Of a DNA stretch of 64,000 bases, positions 36,193 through 45,668 are shown piece by piece (positions within the stretch are counted from its first letter, which is position 1; each line of letters starts with the position of its first letter). The notes below the pieces were generated by a model. It was not told the origin of the DNA and ran no database searches. It worked only from the letters and a program-made list of their open reading frames with translations. The position numbers were made by a program, and so were the translations under genes. Source of the stretch: Rossellomorea sp. AcN35-11 (GTDB taxonomy: Bacteria > Bacillota > Bacilli > Bacillales > Bacillaceae_B); the NCBI GenBank assembly GCA_030388825.1, contig CP128835.1, forward strand, positions 2,040,001-2,104,000. The letters are read 5' to 3'.

Positions 36193-37113
36193 GTGCAAGA
36201 GAACATTATGACTTTATCTGATGGTAGAAAAGTAGGTTTTTCTGTCTCTGGTGATAAAAACGGGATTCCGCTTTTTTTATTTCACGGTACTCCTGGTTCA
36301 AGAGTATGGTTTTTAGAAGATGATCGTTTCGCACAAAGACTGGGTATCCACTTAATAGCTACCGACCGACCTGGTTATGGTTTATCAGATAAAAAAGATA
36401 ATCGTAATCTTCTAGATTATTCATCTGATATCGAGGAACTTGCTAACTATTTACATATTGATGAATTTTCAGTTTTGGGGGTTTCAGGGGGTGGAGCATA
36501 CGCAGCTTCAGTATCCTATCGACTGCCAAGCAGAGTAAAGGTATGTATTCTTGTTTCGACAGCCACTCCTTTTGTTGATGGTAAGCCTTCAAAAATGATG
36601 TCAAAGGAAAATCGTTTAGCCTTTTTCCTCACTGATTACTTCCCCTGGTTATTGAAAATGGCTAACAAAGCACAAAAGAAGTTACTTGATAAAAATCCTG
36701 AAAAGTATAAAGATACATTAAAAAAAGGTGGTAGTCATCTATCACAATGGGATAATACGATTTTATTAGATGATGACGTTTTAGAAAATGGCATCCTACA
36801 CTCCAAAGAAGCATACCGCCAAGGCGGGGATGAAATTATAAACGAATCTAGACTACTCGCAAGAGACTGGGGATTCAGCCTCGATGAAATCATAACGCCT
36901 ATCAAAATATGGCACGGAGAAGAAGACACTTTATCTCCTATAAGTGACGTGAGGGATATGGAAAACCTCTTACAGAATGTTGAACCGCATTACATTAAAG
37001 AGGCTGGCCACTTCCTAACTGAAAAAGATGAGGTTTGGGAATCTATACTGACAAATATGAAAGAGTGTCACGATGCTCAACTTTCACAGTCGTTCTTCAA
37101 AGGGAACTCCTAA
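36193..37113 (+). CDS. Alpha/beta hydrolase
   Basis: A 306-residue single-domain alpha/beta hydrolase. The oxyanion region FLFHGTPGSRVWFLEDD, the nucleophile elbow GVSGGGAYAAS (Ser at about 100), the acid in KIWHGEEDTLSPIS and the catalytic His in EAGHFLTEKDE are all present. GTG 36193 has GGGGAGGAG 2-10 bases upstream. The family covers esterases, haloperoxidase-like and C-C hydrolases and the substrate cannot be named. AT-rich codon use compared with ytkL and ytoI suggests later arrival between these core genes. Confidence 0.85.
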   Translation: MQENIMTLSDGRKVGFSVSGDKNGIPLFLFHGTPGSRVWFLEDDRFAQRLGIHLIATDRPGYGLSDKKDNRNLLDYSSDIEELANYLHIDEFSVLGVSGGGAYAASVSYRLPSRVKVCILVSTATPFVDGKPSKMMSKENRLAFFLTDYFPWLLKMANKAQKKLLDKNPEKYKDTLKKGGSHLSQWDNTILLDDDVLENGILHSKEAYRQGGDEIINESRLLARDWGFSLDEIITPIKIWHGEEDTLSPISDVRDMENLLQNVEPHYIKEAGHFLTEKDEVWESILTNMKECHDAQLSQSFFKGNS

Positions 37114-37402
37114 ATAAGCCTGAGTTCCCTATCTGAAGAAAATATCATGACGGTGTATCTCAACTGGCAAAAGCTTGGTCATTACGATACATTTTATGAT
37201 TGCCACTAATTTCAGCACTGGTTTCTTTACACTAAATGAACTGTTTCAATCCAAAAGGTCTGCCCGATCAGATAATCATTTCAATGTATCTCCACAAAAA
37301 CCGCACTACTTACCTTACACATCACGCTTTTTTCATTGTTTTAACAATATCCTCCCACCACATGCATATATATGATACAAGCCTAGAGAGGAGGAAGAAC
37401 GT

Positions 37403-37654
37403 GTGAAACAACGATATCAACGATACATTCTCTGTATACTCATAACCGGGGCCCTCATTTATTATGGCGCTCCCCGTATGTCCATATTTGCAGAAGGCCT
37501 GCCCGGCATTTTCGCCATAAGCTGGCTCGTCCTCGCCACCTTCGTCGTGGCAGGTAACCTGGCCGCCCTTCTATACACCCCTAAAGGAACAAGCAAAGGC
37601 AAGACATCGAAGTCAAAACCTGTCCGCAGAGTAAAATCACGCTCATTTGGATAA
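37403..37654 (+). CDS. Small membrane protein
   Basis: An 83-residue protein starting at GTG 37403 behind AGAGGAGGAAG. Two hydrophobic segments (YILCILITGALIYYGAP and FAISWLVLATFVVAGNLAAL) are followed by a strongly basic tail KGKTSKSKPVRRVKSRS, indicating a cytoplasmic C-terminus. No family recognised. It lies in the ytkL-ytoI interval. Confidence 0.6.
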   Translation: MKQRYQRYILCILITGALIYYGAPRMSIFAEGLPGIFAISWLVLATFVVAGNLAALLYTPKGTSKGKTSKSKPVRRVKSRSFG

Positions 37655-37704
37655 GGATTATGGATGCAATAGAGGTGAAAGAGGGAGTACAAGTGCTTAA
37701 CTTA

Positions 37705-37757
37705 CGCCCCGCGAAAAGCGGGCACCTGCAGCGAAAATCAACCAGCACCCTCTTCAT
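37705..37757. repeat. Partial copy of the large Bacillus-type repeat
   Basis: GCCCCGCGAAAAGCGGGCACC then CAGCGAAAATCAACCAGCAC matches the right end of the 34556-34835 element. A hairpin CCGGGGCTTACACC / GGTGTAAG-type palindrome follows (about 37786-37815), likely a terminator-like element before ytoI. Confidence 0.6.
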
Positions 37758-37886
37758 ACAAAAGCATGAAAGTACGACCAATCACCGGGGCTTACACCAA
37801 TGTAAGCCCCGATTAAATTGAAACACCACGCTTTTCACATTATAATAAACATATAAAGCAGGACGTTACAAAGAAGGGTGAAAAGC

Positions 37887-39206
37887 ATGGCAACTAAACA
37901 TGAACAAATACTCGAATACATAGATACCTTGCCAGTCGGTGAAAAAATCTCCGTCCGTCAAATCGCGAAAGCCTTGAACGTCAGTGAAGGAACGGCCTAC
38001 AGGGCGATCAAGGATGCAGAAACGAAAGGATATGTCAGCACCATTGAGCGTGTCGGCACAATCCGCATTGAACAGAAGAAAAAGGACAACATCGAAAAGC
38101 TCACCTATGCGGAAGTGGTCAATATTATTGACGGACAAGTATTGGGTGGACGATCTGGATTACATAAAATGCTCAATAAGTTCGTCATTGGGGCCATGAA
38201 GCTTGAAGCGATGATGAGATACACCGAAGCGGGGAACCTGTTGATCATCGGGAACCGGACGCAGGCCCACGAGCATGCGTTAAGGGCCGGGGCTGCCGTT
38301 CTCATCACCGGTGGATTCGACGCGGACGAGCATGTGAAGAAGCTCGCCGATGAACTGGAGCTCCCGATCATCTCCACATCCTATGACACGTTCACTGTCG
38401 CCACCATGATCAACCGGGCGATCTATGATCAGCTCATCAAGAAGGAGATCGTGCTGGTGGAAGATATTTTAACAAAGGCAGATGACACTGCCTATCTTCA
38501 TATCGATGATACGCTGGAGGAATGGTACGAGAAGAACCAATACACCTTCCACAGCCGTTTCCCCGTTGTGGATCATAACATGAAGGTACACGGGATGGTC
38601 ACCTCCAAGGACGTCATGGGTCAAGAGAAGTATACGGGCATCGACAAGATCATGACGAAACAGCCCATCACTGTCAGCCCGAATACGAGTGTCGCCTCAG
38701 CCGCCCACATCATGATCTGGGAAGGGATCGAATTACTTCCCGTCGTCAATGAGCAAAACAGGCTCCAGGGGATCATCAGCCGTCAGGATGTCTTGAAGGC
38801 CCTGCAAATGATCCAGCGTCAGCCTCAGGTAGGGGAAACCATTGATGACCTCATCAGTAACGGAGTGGAAGTGAGCGGTGAGAAGAAGGGGGATAAAGAA
38901 GTCTACCTGTTCGCCGTGACTCCCCAGATGACCACGGGCATCGGGACGATTTCGTACGGGGTCTTCACCACCCTCATGACAGAAGCGGCCAACCGTGCAT
39001 TGAAGCCCTATAAAAAAGGCGATCTCGTCATCGAAAACATGACGATCTATTTCATCAAGCCGGTCCAGATGGAAAGCATGCTGGAAATTCACCCGAAAGT
39101 CCTCGACGTGGGACGTAAATTTGGTAAAGTGGATGTAGAAGTATACAGCGAAGGGGTATTGGTAGGGAAATCCCTGATGATTTGTCAGCTGATTGACCGT
39201 CACTGA
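37887..39206 (+). CDS. ytoI: HTH-DRTGG-CBS-hotdog regulator YtoI
   Basis: A 439-residue protein with four parts in order: an N-terminal winged helix (about 1-60, ISVRQIAKALNVSEGTAYRA), a DRTGG domain (about 70-185, NIIDGQVLGG, LLIIGNRTQAHEHALRAGA), a CBS pair (about 190-315, DILTKADDTAYL, FPVVDHNMKVHGMVTSKDV, LLPVVNEQNRLQGIISRQDV) and a C-terminal hotdog/thioesterase-like domain. The combination suggests a DNA-binding protein that senses an adenine nucleotide and perhaps an acyl-CoA. ATG 37887 is preceded by AGAAGGGTG. The gene faces ytpI with a shared terminator between them. Confidence 0.92.
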   Translation: MATKHEQILEYIDTLPVGEKISVRQIAKALNVSEGTAYRAIKDAETKGYVSTIERVGTIRIEQKKKDNIEKLTYAEVVNIIDGQVLGGRSGLHKMLNKFVIGAMKLEAMMRYTEAGNLLIIGNRTQAHEHALRAGAAVLITGGFDADEHVKKLADELELPIISTSYDTFTVATMINRAIYDQLIKKEIVLVEDILTKADDTAYLHIDDTLEEWYEKNQYTFHSRFPVVDHNMKVHGMVTSKDVMGQEKYTGIDKIMTKQPITVSPNTSVASAAHIMIWEGIELLPVVNEQNRLQGIISRQDVLKALQMIQRQPQVGETIDDLISNGVEVSGEKKGDKEVYLFAVTPQMTTGIGTISYGVFTTLMTEAANRALKPYKKGDLVIENMTIYFIKPVQMESMLEIHPKVLDVGRKFGKVDVEVYSEGVLVGKSLMICQLIDRH

Positions 39207-39221
39207 TGGGATAAGGCAAAA

Positions 39222-39251
39222 AAAAGACCGGATCTTGTGTCCAGTCTTTTG
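39222..39251. terminator. ytoI/ytpI bidirectional terminator
   Basis: AAAAGACCGG with CCAGTCTTTT and T/A runs on both sides. Confidence 0.75.
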
Positions 39252-39257
39252 TCTCTC

Positions 39258-39587
39258 TTACTCGTTATCCAGTTCTTTCGCTTCTCGTTGGGCATACGGA
39301 AGTACGTGCTTGTACAGCTTATAGCCTGCCCAGCAGCTTCCCAGTCCGATCAGAATGAACAGACCGCCAATCACATACGTCAGCGTACCTGGAAATAGAA
39401 ACAGCTGATTGATCCCGAACAGGGCAACGAAGATTCCAAGGGCCATGCTGGCTTTCGCCGATAACCATTTCTTCTCCATCGGCCGGTTCGTTCGTACCTG
39501 CCGGATTTTATAAAAGACGTAGAAAGTAAATGTTAATACAATTAGTAATGCGAGAAAATACATATAGCTGTCCTCCAATGTCGACAT
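39258..39587 (-). CDS. ytpI: Membrane protein YtpI
   Basis: Up to 109 residues (possibly starting at the inner ATG 39563, MYFLALLIVLTFTFYVFYKI). Three TM segments are visible: the N-terminal one, GIFVALFGINQLFLF and YVIGGLFILIGLGSCWAGY. It matches the YtpI family by sequence pattern and by position between ytoI and nrnA. Function unknown. Divergent from nrnA, with about 70 bases between. Confidence 0.85.
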   Translation of the reverse strand: MSTLEDSYMYFLALLIVLTFTFYVFYKIRQVRTNRPMEKKWLSAKASMALGIFVALFGINQLFLFPGTLTYVIGGLFILIGLGSCWAGYKLYKHVLPYAQREAKELDNE

Positions 39588-39655
39588 CTCTCGCTACTAT
39601 TTTACAGATATCTGCCCAGAATGCCAACTGAAAAATCCACTTAAAGGAGAATACC

Positions 39656-40598
39656 ATGAAAGAACAAATTCTGAACCTCATCAAACAATATGAAACCATC
39701 ATTGTCCATAGACATGTCCGCCCCGATCCCGACGCCTACGGTTCCCAGGGGGGACTCGTTGAAATGCTGAAGGCCTCCTTCCCAGACAAGAAGGTATACG
39801 CTGTCGGAAAAGAAGAAGAATCCCTTCATTATTTAAAGAGGCTCGATGTGATTGAAGATCACGTCTTTGAAGGAGCCTTGATCATCGTCTGTGACACGGC
39901 GAATGAAGAACGGATCTGCGACACCCGCTACAAGCTCGGTGATACCCTTGTGAAAATCGACCACCATCCGAATGAAGACGCCTATGGGGATTACTTATGG
40001 ATCGATACGTCTGCAAGCTCAGTGAGCGAAATGATTTACGAATTCTATCTGTTCGGCAAGGATAAAGGACTCGTCATGCCTGATGAAGGAGCAAGACTGC
40101 TGTTCGGCGGGATAGTCGGGGACACAGGACGTTTCCTTTACCCAAGTACCACCCAGAAGACCTTTGACATTGCCGGCGAATTGATCCGCTTTGACTTTGA
40201 CCGCAATGACTTATTTAACAAAATGTATGAAGTGGACACGAACGTACTGAAGCTTCATGGATATGTGCTGCAGAATTTCGAAATGGATCAGGACGGCTGT
40301 GCCATGATGATCATGACGAAGGACATCCTTGAGGAGCATGGGGTCGTTCCTTCAGAGGCATCGTTACTCGTCAGTACCCTCGGAAACGTAAAGGGCATCA
40401 AAGCATGGGTGTTCTTTATTGAAGAAGACGACCAAGTCAGGGTCCGCCTCCGCTCAAAAGGCCCGGTCATCAACACCATCGCAAAGAAATACAACGGCGG
40501 GGGGACACCCGTTGGCCGCCGGGGCATCCATCTATTCATGGGAAGAAAAAGAATCAGTGATGAACGATTTAAGAGAAGTGTGCAGAAATCATCAATAA
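39656..40598 (+). pseudogene. nrnA: Oligoribonuclease / pAp phosphatase NrnA, one-base insertion near the 3' end
   Basis: A DHH-DHHA1 phosphoesterase that degrades 2-5 nt RNA oligomers and dephosphorylates pAp in Bacillus, replacing Orn. The DHH domain is intact (VHRHVRPDPDAYGSQ, VCDTANEERI, VKIDHHPNEDAYG). In the DHHA1 domain the substrate motif should read NGGGHPLAAGASIYSWEE; here the run GGCGGGGGG (G6 at 40499-40504) shifts the frame to NGGGTPVGRRG and an abnormal 35-residue tail. Removing one G restores the normal end at TAA 40596-40598. As the gene is normally important, a base-calling insertion is the likelier reading. Confidence 0.9.
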
Positions 40599-40620
40599 GC
40601 CGGCGAATGCCGGCTTTTTG
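40597..40620 (+). terminator. nrnA terminator
   Basis: AAGCCGGC with GCCGGCTTTTT; the stem overlaps the restored nrnA stop codon, further evidence that the true gene ends at 40598. Confidence 0.85.
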
Positions 40621-40882
40621 TTATGGGAAATGAGAAACGTAGTAAAGAGCATCAGCAGTGGTTGCAAAGGGAATTGTTTTTGAATGTTTTTGTATAAACG
40701 ACATGAAAGTTGACCTATGGATTGACGTAAATGGTTCAACCTAACGTGTGGTAATATAAGGAAATACATAGAAAGCCTATATTCCATTAAAGGGCAGTTT
40801 AGTGAGATAAGATTTATAAGGGTATTAAAGTTTTGAGATGAAAATTTATGGGTTAACTTGGCGTTATAAGGGGTGAAACAAC

Positions 40883-40996
40883 TTGGAATTCTTATTTTCA
40901 GTAGGAATTATTATAGGCATAGGTATTCTTATTTTCTTCCTGGCTTACATAACTGTTACAAGGAAGAACGTAAAAGATAAAGAGAATGATAAATAA
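40883..40996 (+). CDS. Tiny single-TM membrane protein (cassette-type gene)
   Basis: A 37-residue protein from TTG 40883 with AAGGGGTG (40868-40875) about 7 bases upstream: one hydrophobic helix (LFSVGIIIGIGILIFFLAYI) and a charged tail ending KDKENDK. No family can be assigned at this length. A two-hairpin repeat copy (I) lies 66 bases downstream, so the unit has the same design as the cassettes at 1-6 kb. Confidence 0.5.
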   Translation: MEFLFSVGIIIGIGILIFFLAYITVTRKNVKDKENDK

Positions 40997-41062
40997 AAAG
41001 TGGATTACTACCAGGAATTGTTGAAAAGGAATACATTACTGGAAAAATCAAAATTCAATCTT

Positions 41063-41133
41063 CCTATTCAACGGGGCATTTGCTGAACTAGCAGCCGCAC
41101 TTGATTCAAGTAAAGACGAGGATGATTGAAGAC
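41063..41133 (+). repeat. Two-hairpin cassette repeat, copy I
   Basis: TATTCAACGGGGCATTTGCT then GAACTAGCAGCCGCAC forms hairpin 1 (TGCT/AGCA inner stem). TTGATTCAAGTAAAG...GATGATTGAAGA forms hairpin 2 (TTCAA with TTGAA). About 35 kb from the other eight copies. Confidence 0.75.
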
Positions 41134-41234
41134 TTGAATTGGAGATAACTTAATAATAATGAATGAAGGATAAATGACTTATTTTATTGAAATAAAGTGG
41201 TAAGTTCACATACAAAAGAATAAGAGTTTAAGCA

Positions 41235-41526
41235 ATGACATTTAAAAAGAAGCTAAATGAAATAGTTGATTTTCAAGAGAGTGGATTTGGCGATATTATT
41301 GAATTATCAAAGAGATGTAAGTTTTCTAATTGCTCTCATACGAAAGAAACTATTGTGTTGTAAAAAAAGCGTTTGATGACGGGATTCTTTCAAAGGAAGA
41401 ATTCATTTTATATTATAGAGAGAAGAATGAAGCATTATATGTTTCCAATCAAAATAATAAAACTAAAGCTATCGAGTATATGAAAAAAAGGGACCTTTTC
41501 CGAAAACCTCCTGTAAATTTCGAGTA
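41235..41526 (+). pseudogene. RsgA-like GTPase, 3' fragment with frameshift
   Basis: The readable part matches the zinc-binding C-terminal domain of the ribosome-assembly GTPase RsgA (YloQ): FGDIIELSKRCKFSNCSHTK, then in another frame CVVKKAFDDGILSKEEFILY, YREKNEAL and YMKKRDLFRKPP. The Cys-x5-Cys-x-His zinc-ligand pattern is visible across the shift at about 41345. The GTPase and OB domains are missing. It lies just after repeat copy I and is a second, partial copy of an rsgA-type gene, perhaps brought in as a cassette. Confidence 0.8.
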
Positions 41527-41620
41527 GAGAATATCACCATTTTTTCTCAGTTTCAAGTCATTCGTTATAGTGTGCTTTAATTGAATATTGTTATGCCGGT
41601 ACCAATTTATATTACAAGAC

Positions 41621-41657
41621 AAACAGACTCGTCAATGGATGAGTCTGTTTACTTTTT
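41621..41657. terminator. Rho-independent terminator
   Basis: AAACAGACTC (41621-41630) with GAGTCTGTTT (41641-41650), then a T-rich tail. Confidence 0.8.
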
Positions 41658-41778
41658 ATAGTTGCCAGTTTGTGTATTAGATAGGTGAGAGCACCTCAAT
41701 ACGCTACCCTTTACAATGATCGCTGACACTCAATACTCATTACTTTCATATAGCTGTGTTTTCAAACACAATAAAAGC

Positions 41779-42783
41779 CTAATTTCCAATCACCTTATTT
41801 TTATCCTCCATTTGCGGCGGCTGTTCAAGCCAGCCATTCTTCACCATCAGCTTAATGCCTTCTCTTCCAAACTGAAAGATATCTTTCGTGATCAACGTTG
41901 TTTTCATGGAGATATCATTCCGCAAACTGAAGATGGCCCCGAAACTGTTTCCCACAATCCCAAAGCCATTCAGGAGATACACGCAATACATCATGAGTTT
42001 ATCGCTGAACGGTGCCACTTTGGAATTGGTAACCGTGCTTCCAGAGGTAGCAGAAAACTGGATGTCACTATCGAGGAGAATCTCTTCAAATAGTTTAATC
42101 TGCTTCTTAGCAAGCTCCTTTCCTTTTGCAAAGTATTTCTGGACTTCCTTATCCTTCGCACATTGAGCAAATCCGGTAACCAATTGAAATCCAATATTAT
42201 TTACCTCAATGCCATGATGGAGATAGCCTAGTTCAATATCATTCAATGCTCTCTTCTCACTAAAAAGATGAAATCCTTTCAAATAACTTTCCTCTTTGAT
42301 GTATTCATTTGTTATGGGTCTTGTCACGTTTGGCGGCAGTGTCAAAATACCCCTCTCCAATAAATAAAGGGTGGCCACTTTATAAATTCGTTGCGTAACC
42401 GACGTAAGGCCTTCATACAAGGTCATGATATCTGAGCGATAGGCCATATTGATACACATGGTGTACATGCCCATACTGACCTCTTTCAACACTCGTACGA
42501 ACATGATGTCAAACCCATTATCATACAGCTTTGGTGCCTGCAGATGGACATCTTCATTGTGGAATCCAATAGGGACCGGAACTCCTTCTTTCTCAAAGAT
42601 CTTCTTCATGTCCATGACATAGTTATTCAACTCCTGCCATAGTCCTCCCAGGATATTTCGCGCTTCACGGTCATCCGCCTTCTCGATGAAATATTCCAAT
42701 ATTCTCAGAATGAGTGTTTTCTCTTGATAAGTGAGCCACAGGGATCCAATTTCAGATGAACTGAGGGGGTTTTTATCCTGCAT
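41779..42783 (-). CDS. DUF3231 family protein
   Basis: A 334-residue helical protein made of two similar ferritin-like halves, the usual DUF3231 design: LSSSEIGSLWLTYQEKTLIL opens the first half and GYLHHGIEVNNIGFQLVTGF marks the second. These proteins are common in spore formers; no activity is established. I take ATG 42783 with GGAAGGAACGG upstream and reject the 32-residue upstream extension (42879), which has no ribosome site. It is the only minus-strand gene between 40 and 53 kb. Confidence 0.8.
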   Translation of the reverse strand: MQDKNPLSSSEIGSLWLTYQEKTLILRILEYFIEKADDREARNILGGLWQELNNYVMDMKKIFEKEGVPVPIGFHNEDVHLQAPKLYDNGFDIMFVRVLKEVSMGMYTMCINMAYRSDIMTLYEGLTSVTQRIYKVATLYLLERGILTLPPNVTRPITNEYIKEESYLKGFHLFSEKRALNDIELGYLHHGIEVNNIGFQLVTGFAQCAKDKEVQKYFAKGKELAKKQIKLFEEILLDSDIQFSATSGSTVTNSKVAPFSDKLMMYCVYLLNGFGIVGNSFGAIFSLRNDISMKTTLITKDIFQFGREGIKLMVKNGWLEQPPQMEDKNKVIGN

Positions 42784-42991
42784 TTCCGTTCCTTCCTTCC
42801 TTACTGAATTCTGTATACTTATCATTTTCTTTTCCAGAATAAATATGCGGAGAACAGGTAACGGAGAGGATTTATTCATTAAGTCGTGCAGAATTTCAAC
42901 TTAGATATTCAAGAGGAAGGATCATAAAAATTGTCATCTTTCATGGCCACATGGGAACATTAAATGAAAAGTGTGAAGAGAGGTAGTGGAT

Positions 42992-43479
42992 ATGAAACAT
43001 TCTTATCATCTATTGATGGTATTTCTTTTCCTTTCACTTTACCCAATGGCAGTGCAAGCGAAAGAGATCAACTATCATCACAACAGCATGAAGGTTTCAG
43101 AGCTTAAAAATAAAATTGACTTTGACGTTTTCTTACCTGAATTATTAGCGGATGACTGTACATTAGAGATCAAAACATACCCCTATTGGGAAATGATGAC
43201 TTTACTCAGATCAGATTACACTATATGGACAAGAGTGATAAGGTTCTGTTCGATGCCATTGAGCAACGAAAATTTTCAAGTATGCCAACCGATTTATTCA
43301 ATAAAGAAGGAGATCCGGTCGATATAAACGGGGTCAAAGGTTATTATAAGCCTTTCTCCAATGCTCCAGGCGGTATTCTCACCTGGATTCAGGGAGGAAC
43401 GTATATCGAAATGAGCAGCAGTGAGAAGAATAAGGTTGAAATGATTGAAATAGCAGGATCTATGAAAGGGTATAAGTGA
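42992..43479 (+). pseudogene. DUF4367-like secreted protein, frameshifted
   Basis: ATG 42992 behind AGAGAGG starts a signal peptide (SYHLLMVFLFLSLYPMAVQA) and a first part ending ...TLEIKTYP at about 43180. There the frame shifts; the other frame continues NDDFTQIRLHYMDKSDKV, VDINGVKGYYKPFSNAPGGI, LTWIQGGTYIEMSSSE and IEIAGSMKGYK. The second part follows the DUF4367 plan (xVNGxxGY..., L-x-W-x-x-G-x-x-Y, IAxSL). One base near the CCCCTATTGGG stretch restores continuity. Gene product probably exported. Confidence 0.6.
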
Positions 43480-43639
43480 AGGACACAGGAGTATATAGAA
43501 TCGCATACTCATATCTAGGCTCGATCCAGAAAAGGAGAGGGTCTTTATTTCGTGAAAAAACGTATTGAGTTGGTTCTTTGAATTTGTAATAATTGGAATT
43601 GAGTGAAAACGAATCATAAAGGATAAAAGGGGCTGCAAC

Positions 43640-43945
43640 ATGCTGGATTTAATCAAATTAGTCTTGACTTTAGTACTCTTACTTTTTACTTTAAGAAAAA
43701 TGTCTTCTATTGGAAAAACCCATCCTCAATCCTCCCTAAAGGAAATCAAACGAAATAGTAAACTGCTTTTTTGGGGAGTCTGGTACTGTTTCTTCTTCTT
43801 GCTCATCCCTTATCAGATTTGGGTTATAACAGGCAGCTCTAGTGACTGGGACGGCGCATACATCATAGGTGGAGCAGCTGTGTTTACCATGATCATGAGT
43901 TTTGCCTATTATTCTATCAATCCAAAAATACCATTCCATAAATGA
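43640..43945 (+). CDS. Small membrane protein
   Basis: A 101-residue protein with three hydrophobic segments: LIKLVLTLVLLLFTL, LLFWGVWYCFFFLLIPYQIW and AYIIGGAAVFTMIMSFAYYS, ending KIPFHK. No family recognised. It lies in a set of small exported or membrane proteins (43-47 kb), all on the plus strand. Confidence 0.55.
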   Translation: MLDLIKLVLTLVLLLFTLRKMSSIGKTHPQSSLKEIKRNSKLLFWGVWYCFFFLLIPYQIWVITGSSSDWDGAYIIGGAAVFTMIMSFAYYSINPKIPFHK

Positions 43946-43984
43946 AGAGACGTTAATCGCTAAGAAAAGATGAGGGGGATTTGT

Positions 43985-44451
43985 ATGAAAAAACGGATTT
44001 TGTTTATACTTACCGTTCTTATACTTACGACTGTAGGATGCAGCAATGGGCAGGAATTAATCAGTTATGATCATAATGAACTATCAAAAGAACTGAAAAA
44101 AGAAGGAATCGAGCCGAAGGTACCCACTCAATTTCCAATGGTGGTCAAGGATTATGAGATTCAGCTTCCACCCCATGAATCTTCCATTTATCCCGTCGAA
44201 TTTAATGGTGGGGAGGAGAAATATTCAATCTAAGAATTCATTCTGGAGAGGTTACATTTGATGGGGAGTTCGAAAAAGAAGACATAAAGGTTAACGGAAA
44301 TGAAGGAATGTATATGGAGGATGAGGTAACGGGTCTCGAAGTAGCTTGGAAAGATGGGGATTTTTATTATATGTTGGAATATCAAACCATTGGATTAGAC
44401 ACTGAAGTGACAAAGGAAACTATGATCAATATAGCTGAGTCGTTTAAGTAG
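43985..44451 (+). pseudogene. DUF4367-like lipoprotein, frameshifted
   Basis: ATG 43985 with GAGGGGG upstream opens a lipoprotein signal (KKRILFILTVLILTTVGCSN, lipobox TVGC). The frame stops at 44233 in SI-stop, while another frame continues without a gap as LRIHSGEVTFDGEFEKEDIK, VNGNEGMYMEDEVTGLEVAW and ETMINIAESFK to TAG 44451. The second half has the same VNGxxG...W...IAxS plan as the gene at 42992, so both look like paralogues. One-base shift at about 44222-44230. Confidence 0.6.
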
Positions 44452-44561
44452 TGGATTTATGTGTCGTTAGAGGGGGTAAGTTCAACCAGGTTGACCTTAG
44501 CTATTCCCCTCAGCAGCCAGGGATTAAGAACGCATATCCTAAAGTAAGGAGAGAGTTTGTC

Positions 44562-44942
44562 ATGCAAAGAAGGGTTTTATATATTTTTATAATACTATCC
44601 TTTTTAATTTCTGGGTGTGAGCTTTCCGATACTCTTTCTTTTAAAGGAGAGAGTGAACATTGGTCAGCAGAAGTGGTAATCCATAAAGCCTCAGGACATG
44701 AAAGTGAAGATGTCATATTAACTTATAAAGGGGAAGAACCTGAAAATGTGGGAGCTTTCGACTATGCTATTGATGCTCCAAGCTGGGGAGTAAGTAGAGG
44801 AGGTGTTCAATTAAATAAAGGTGGTGTTTTTAGTCACAGAGGAGAAAGTCTTAATGAAAGAAATACTTCTGAAGATGCTGAATTGAGAATGACGATTAAT
44901 TGGGATGATAAATCTGAAACATTCACGTTAATAAGAAAGTAG
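44562..44942 (+). CDS. Lipoprotein of unknown function
   Basis: A 126-residue lipoprotein: ATG 44562 with AAGGAGAGA upstream, signal LYIFIILSFLISGCEL (lipobox ISGC). The mature domain, about 100 residues, is beta-rich (WSAEVVIHKASGHESEDVIL, GGVFSHRGESLNERNTSEDA, MTINWDDKSETFTL), which suggests a small immunoglobulin-like fold. No named family. An in-frame upstream TTG/ATG extension to 44451 overlaps the preceding gene's stop and lacks a ribosome site. Confidence 0.65.
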   Translation: MQRRVLYIFIILSFLISGCELSDTLSFKGESEHWSAEVVIHKASGHESEDVILTYKGEEPENVGAFDYAIDAPSWGVSRGGVQLNKGGVFSHRGESLNERNTSEDAELRMTINWDDKSETFTLIRK

Positions 44943-45430
44943 CAGCTTTATCCTTTAATAGAATGAAGAATAAAGCATCAGTGCCCAGTCACACCCACTT
45001 AATAGGAAAGTGGGTAATGAAACCCAATCCTACGACAAACCACAACCATATTCCAAGCCTATTGCAACCATTGAGAAATTCACTGTTAAAGAAACAAACC
45101 ATTTCACTGGCAATCAATCAAATTCCTCACCTCTTCATTTACATCTCAAGACTTTAAAACCATGAAAGATCTTTTAGAATCATAAGGATTCAGCCACTCA
45201 TTCATCATGGCGAACCGGAAATCCAGAAATGGATGAAGGTTCAAACTTACCTACAGAAACAACTAATTCTGGTTCGGATGAAACTACCACATAGGTACTG
45301 GTGGTATGAATGACTTGAATCCAACCGGAACAAGTGAATCAGGAGGAATCATTGAAGGGTTACTGGATGAAATCAAAAATAACGATCTGTGTAAACAGAG
45401 TGAACATTTAATTGCTTCGTTTTAAGTCCA
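44943..45430. other. Degenerate region without a supported gene
   Basis: Short open pieces with Thr/Ser/Gly/Asn-rich content (for example ETTNSGSDETTT, GGMNDLNPTGTSESGG) suggest the linker of a lost secreted or toxin-like protein, but no family can be named. Confidence 0.3.
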
Positions 45431-45436
45431 AGCAAG

Positions 45437-45490
45437 AGGCCCCTAATGGTGTTGGCGATTAATCTTACTACCATGTAGGGGTATTTTTTA
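45437..45490 (+). terminator. Probable terminator
   Basis: GCCCCTA with TAGGGGT around a 30-base loop, then T6. Confidence 0.45.
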
Positions 45491-45668
45491 ATGGCTTTCA
45501 ATGGTATTTGGAATAAAGGAACGAACATGATTCTAAATTGCAGTGGATCAATTTTTGGGGCTGATACAAAAATCAGCATATTGCGGAAAAATGGATTGTT
45601 TGAAATAATTGGTAATGGTGCATAGGTTAAAGGAAACATCTTGTCATAATGAGTGTAGGGGGATTTGC

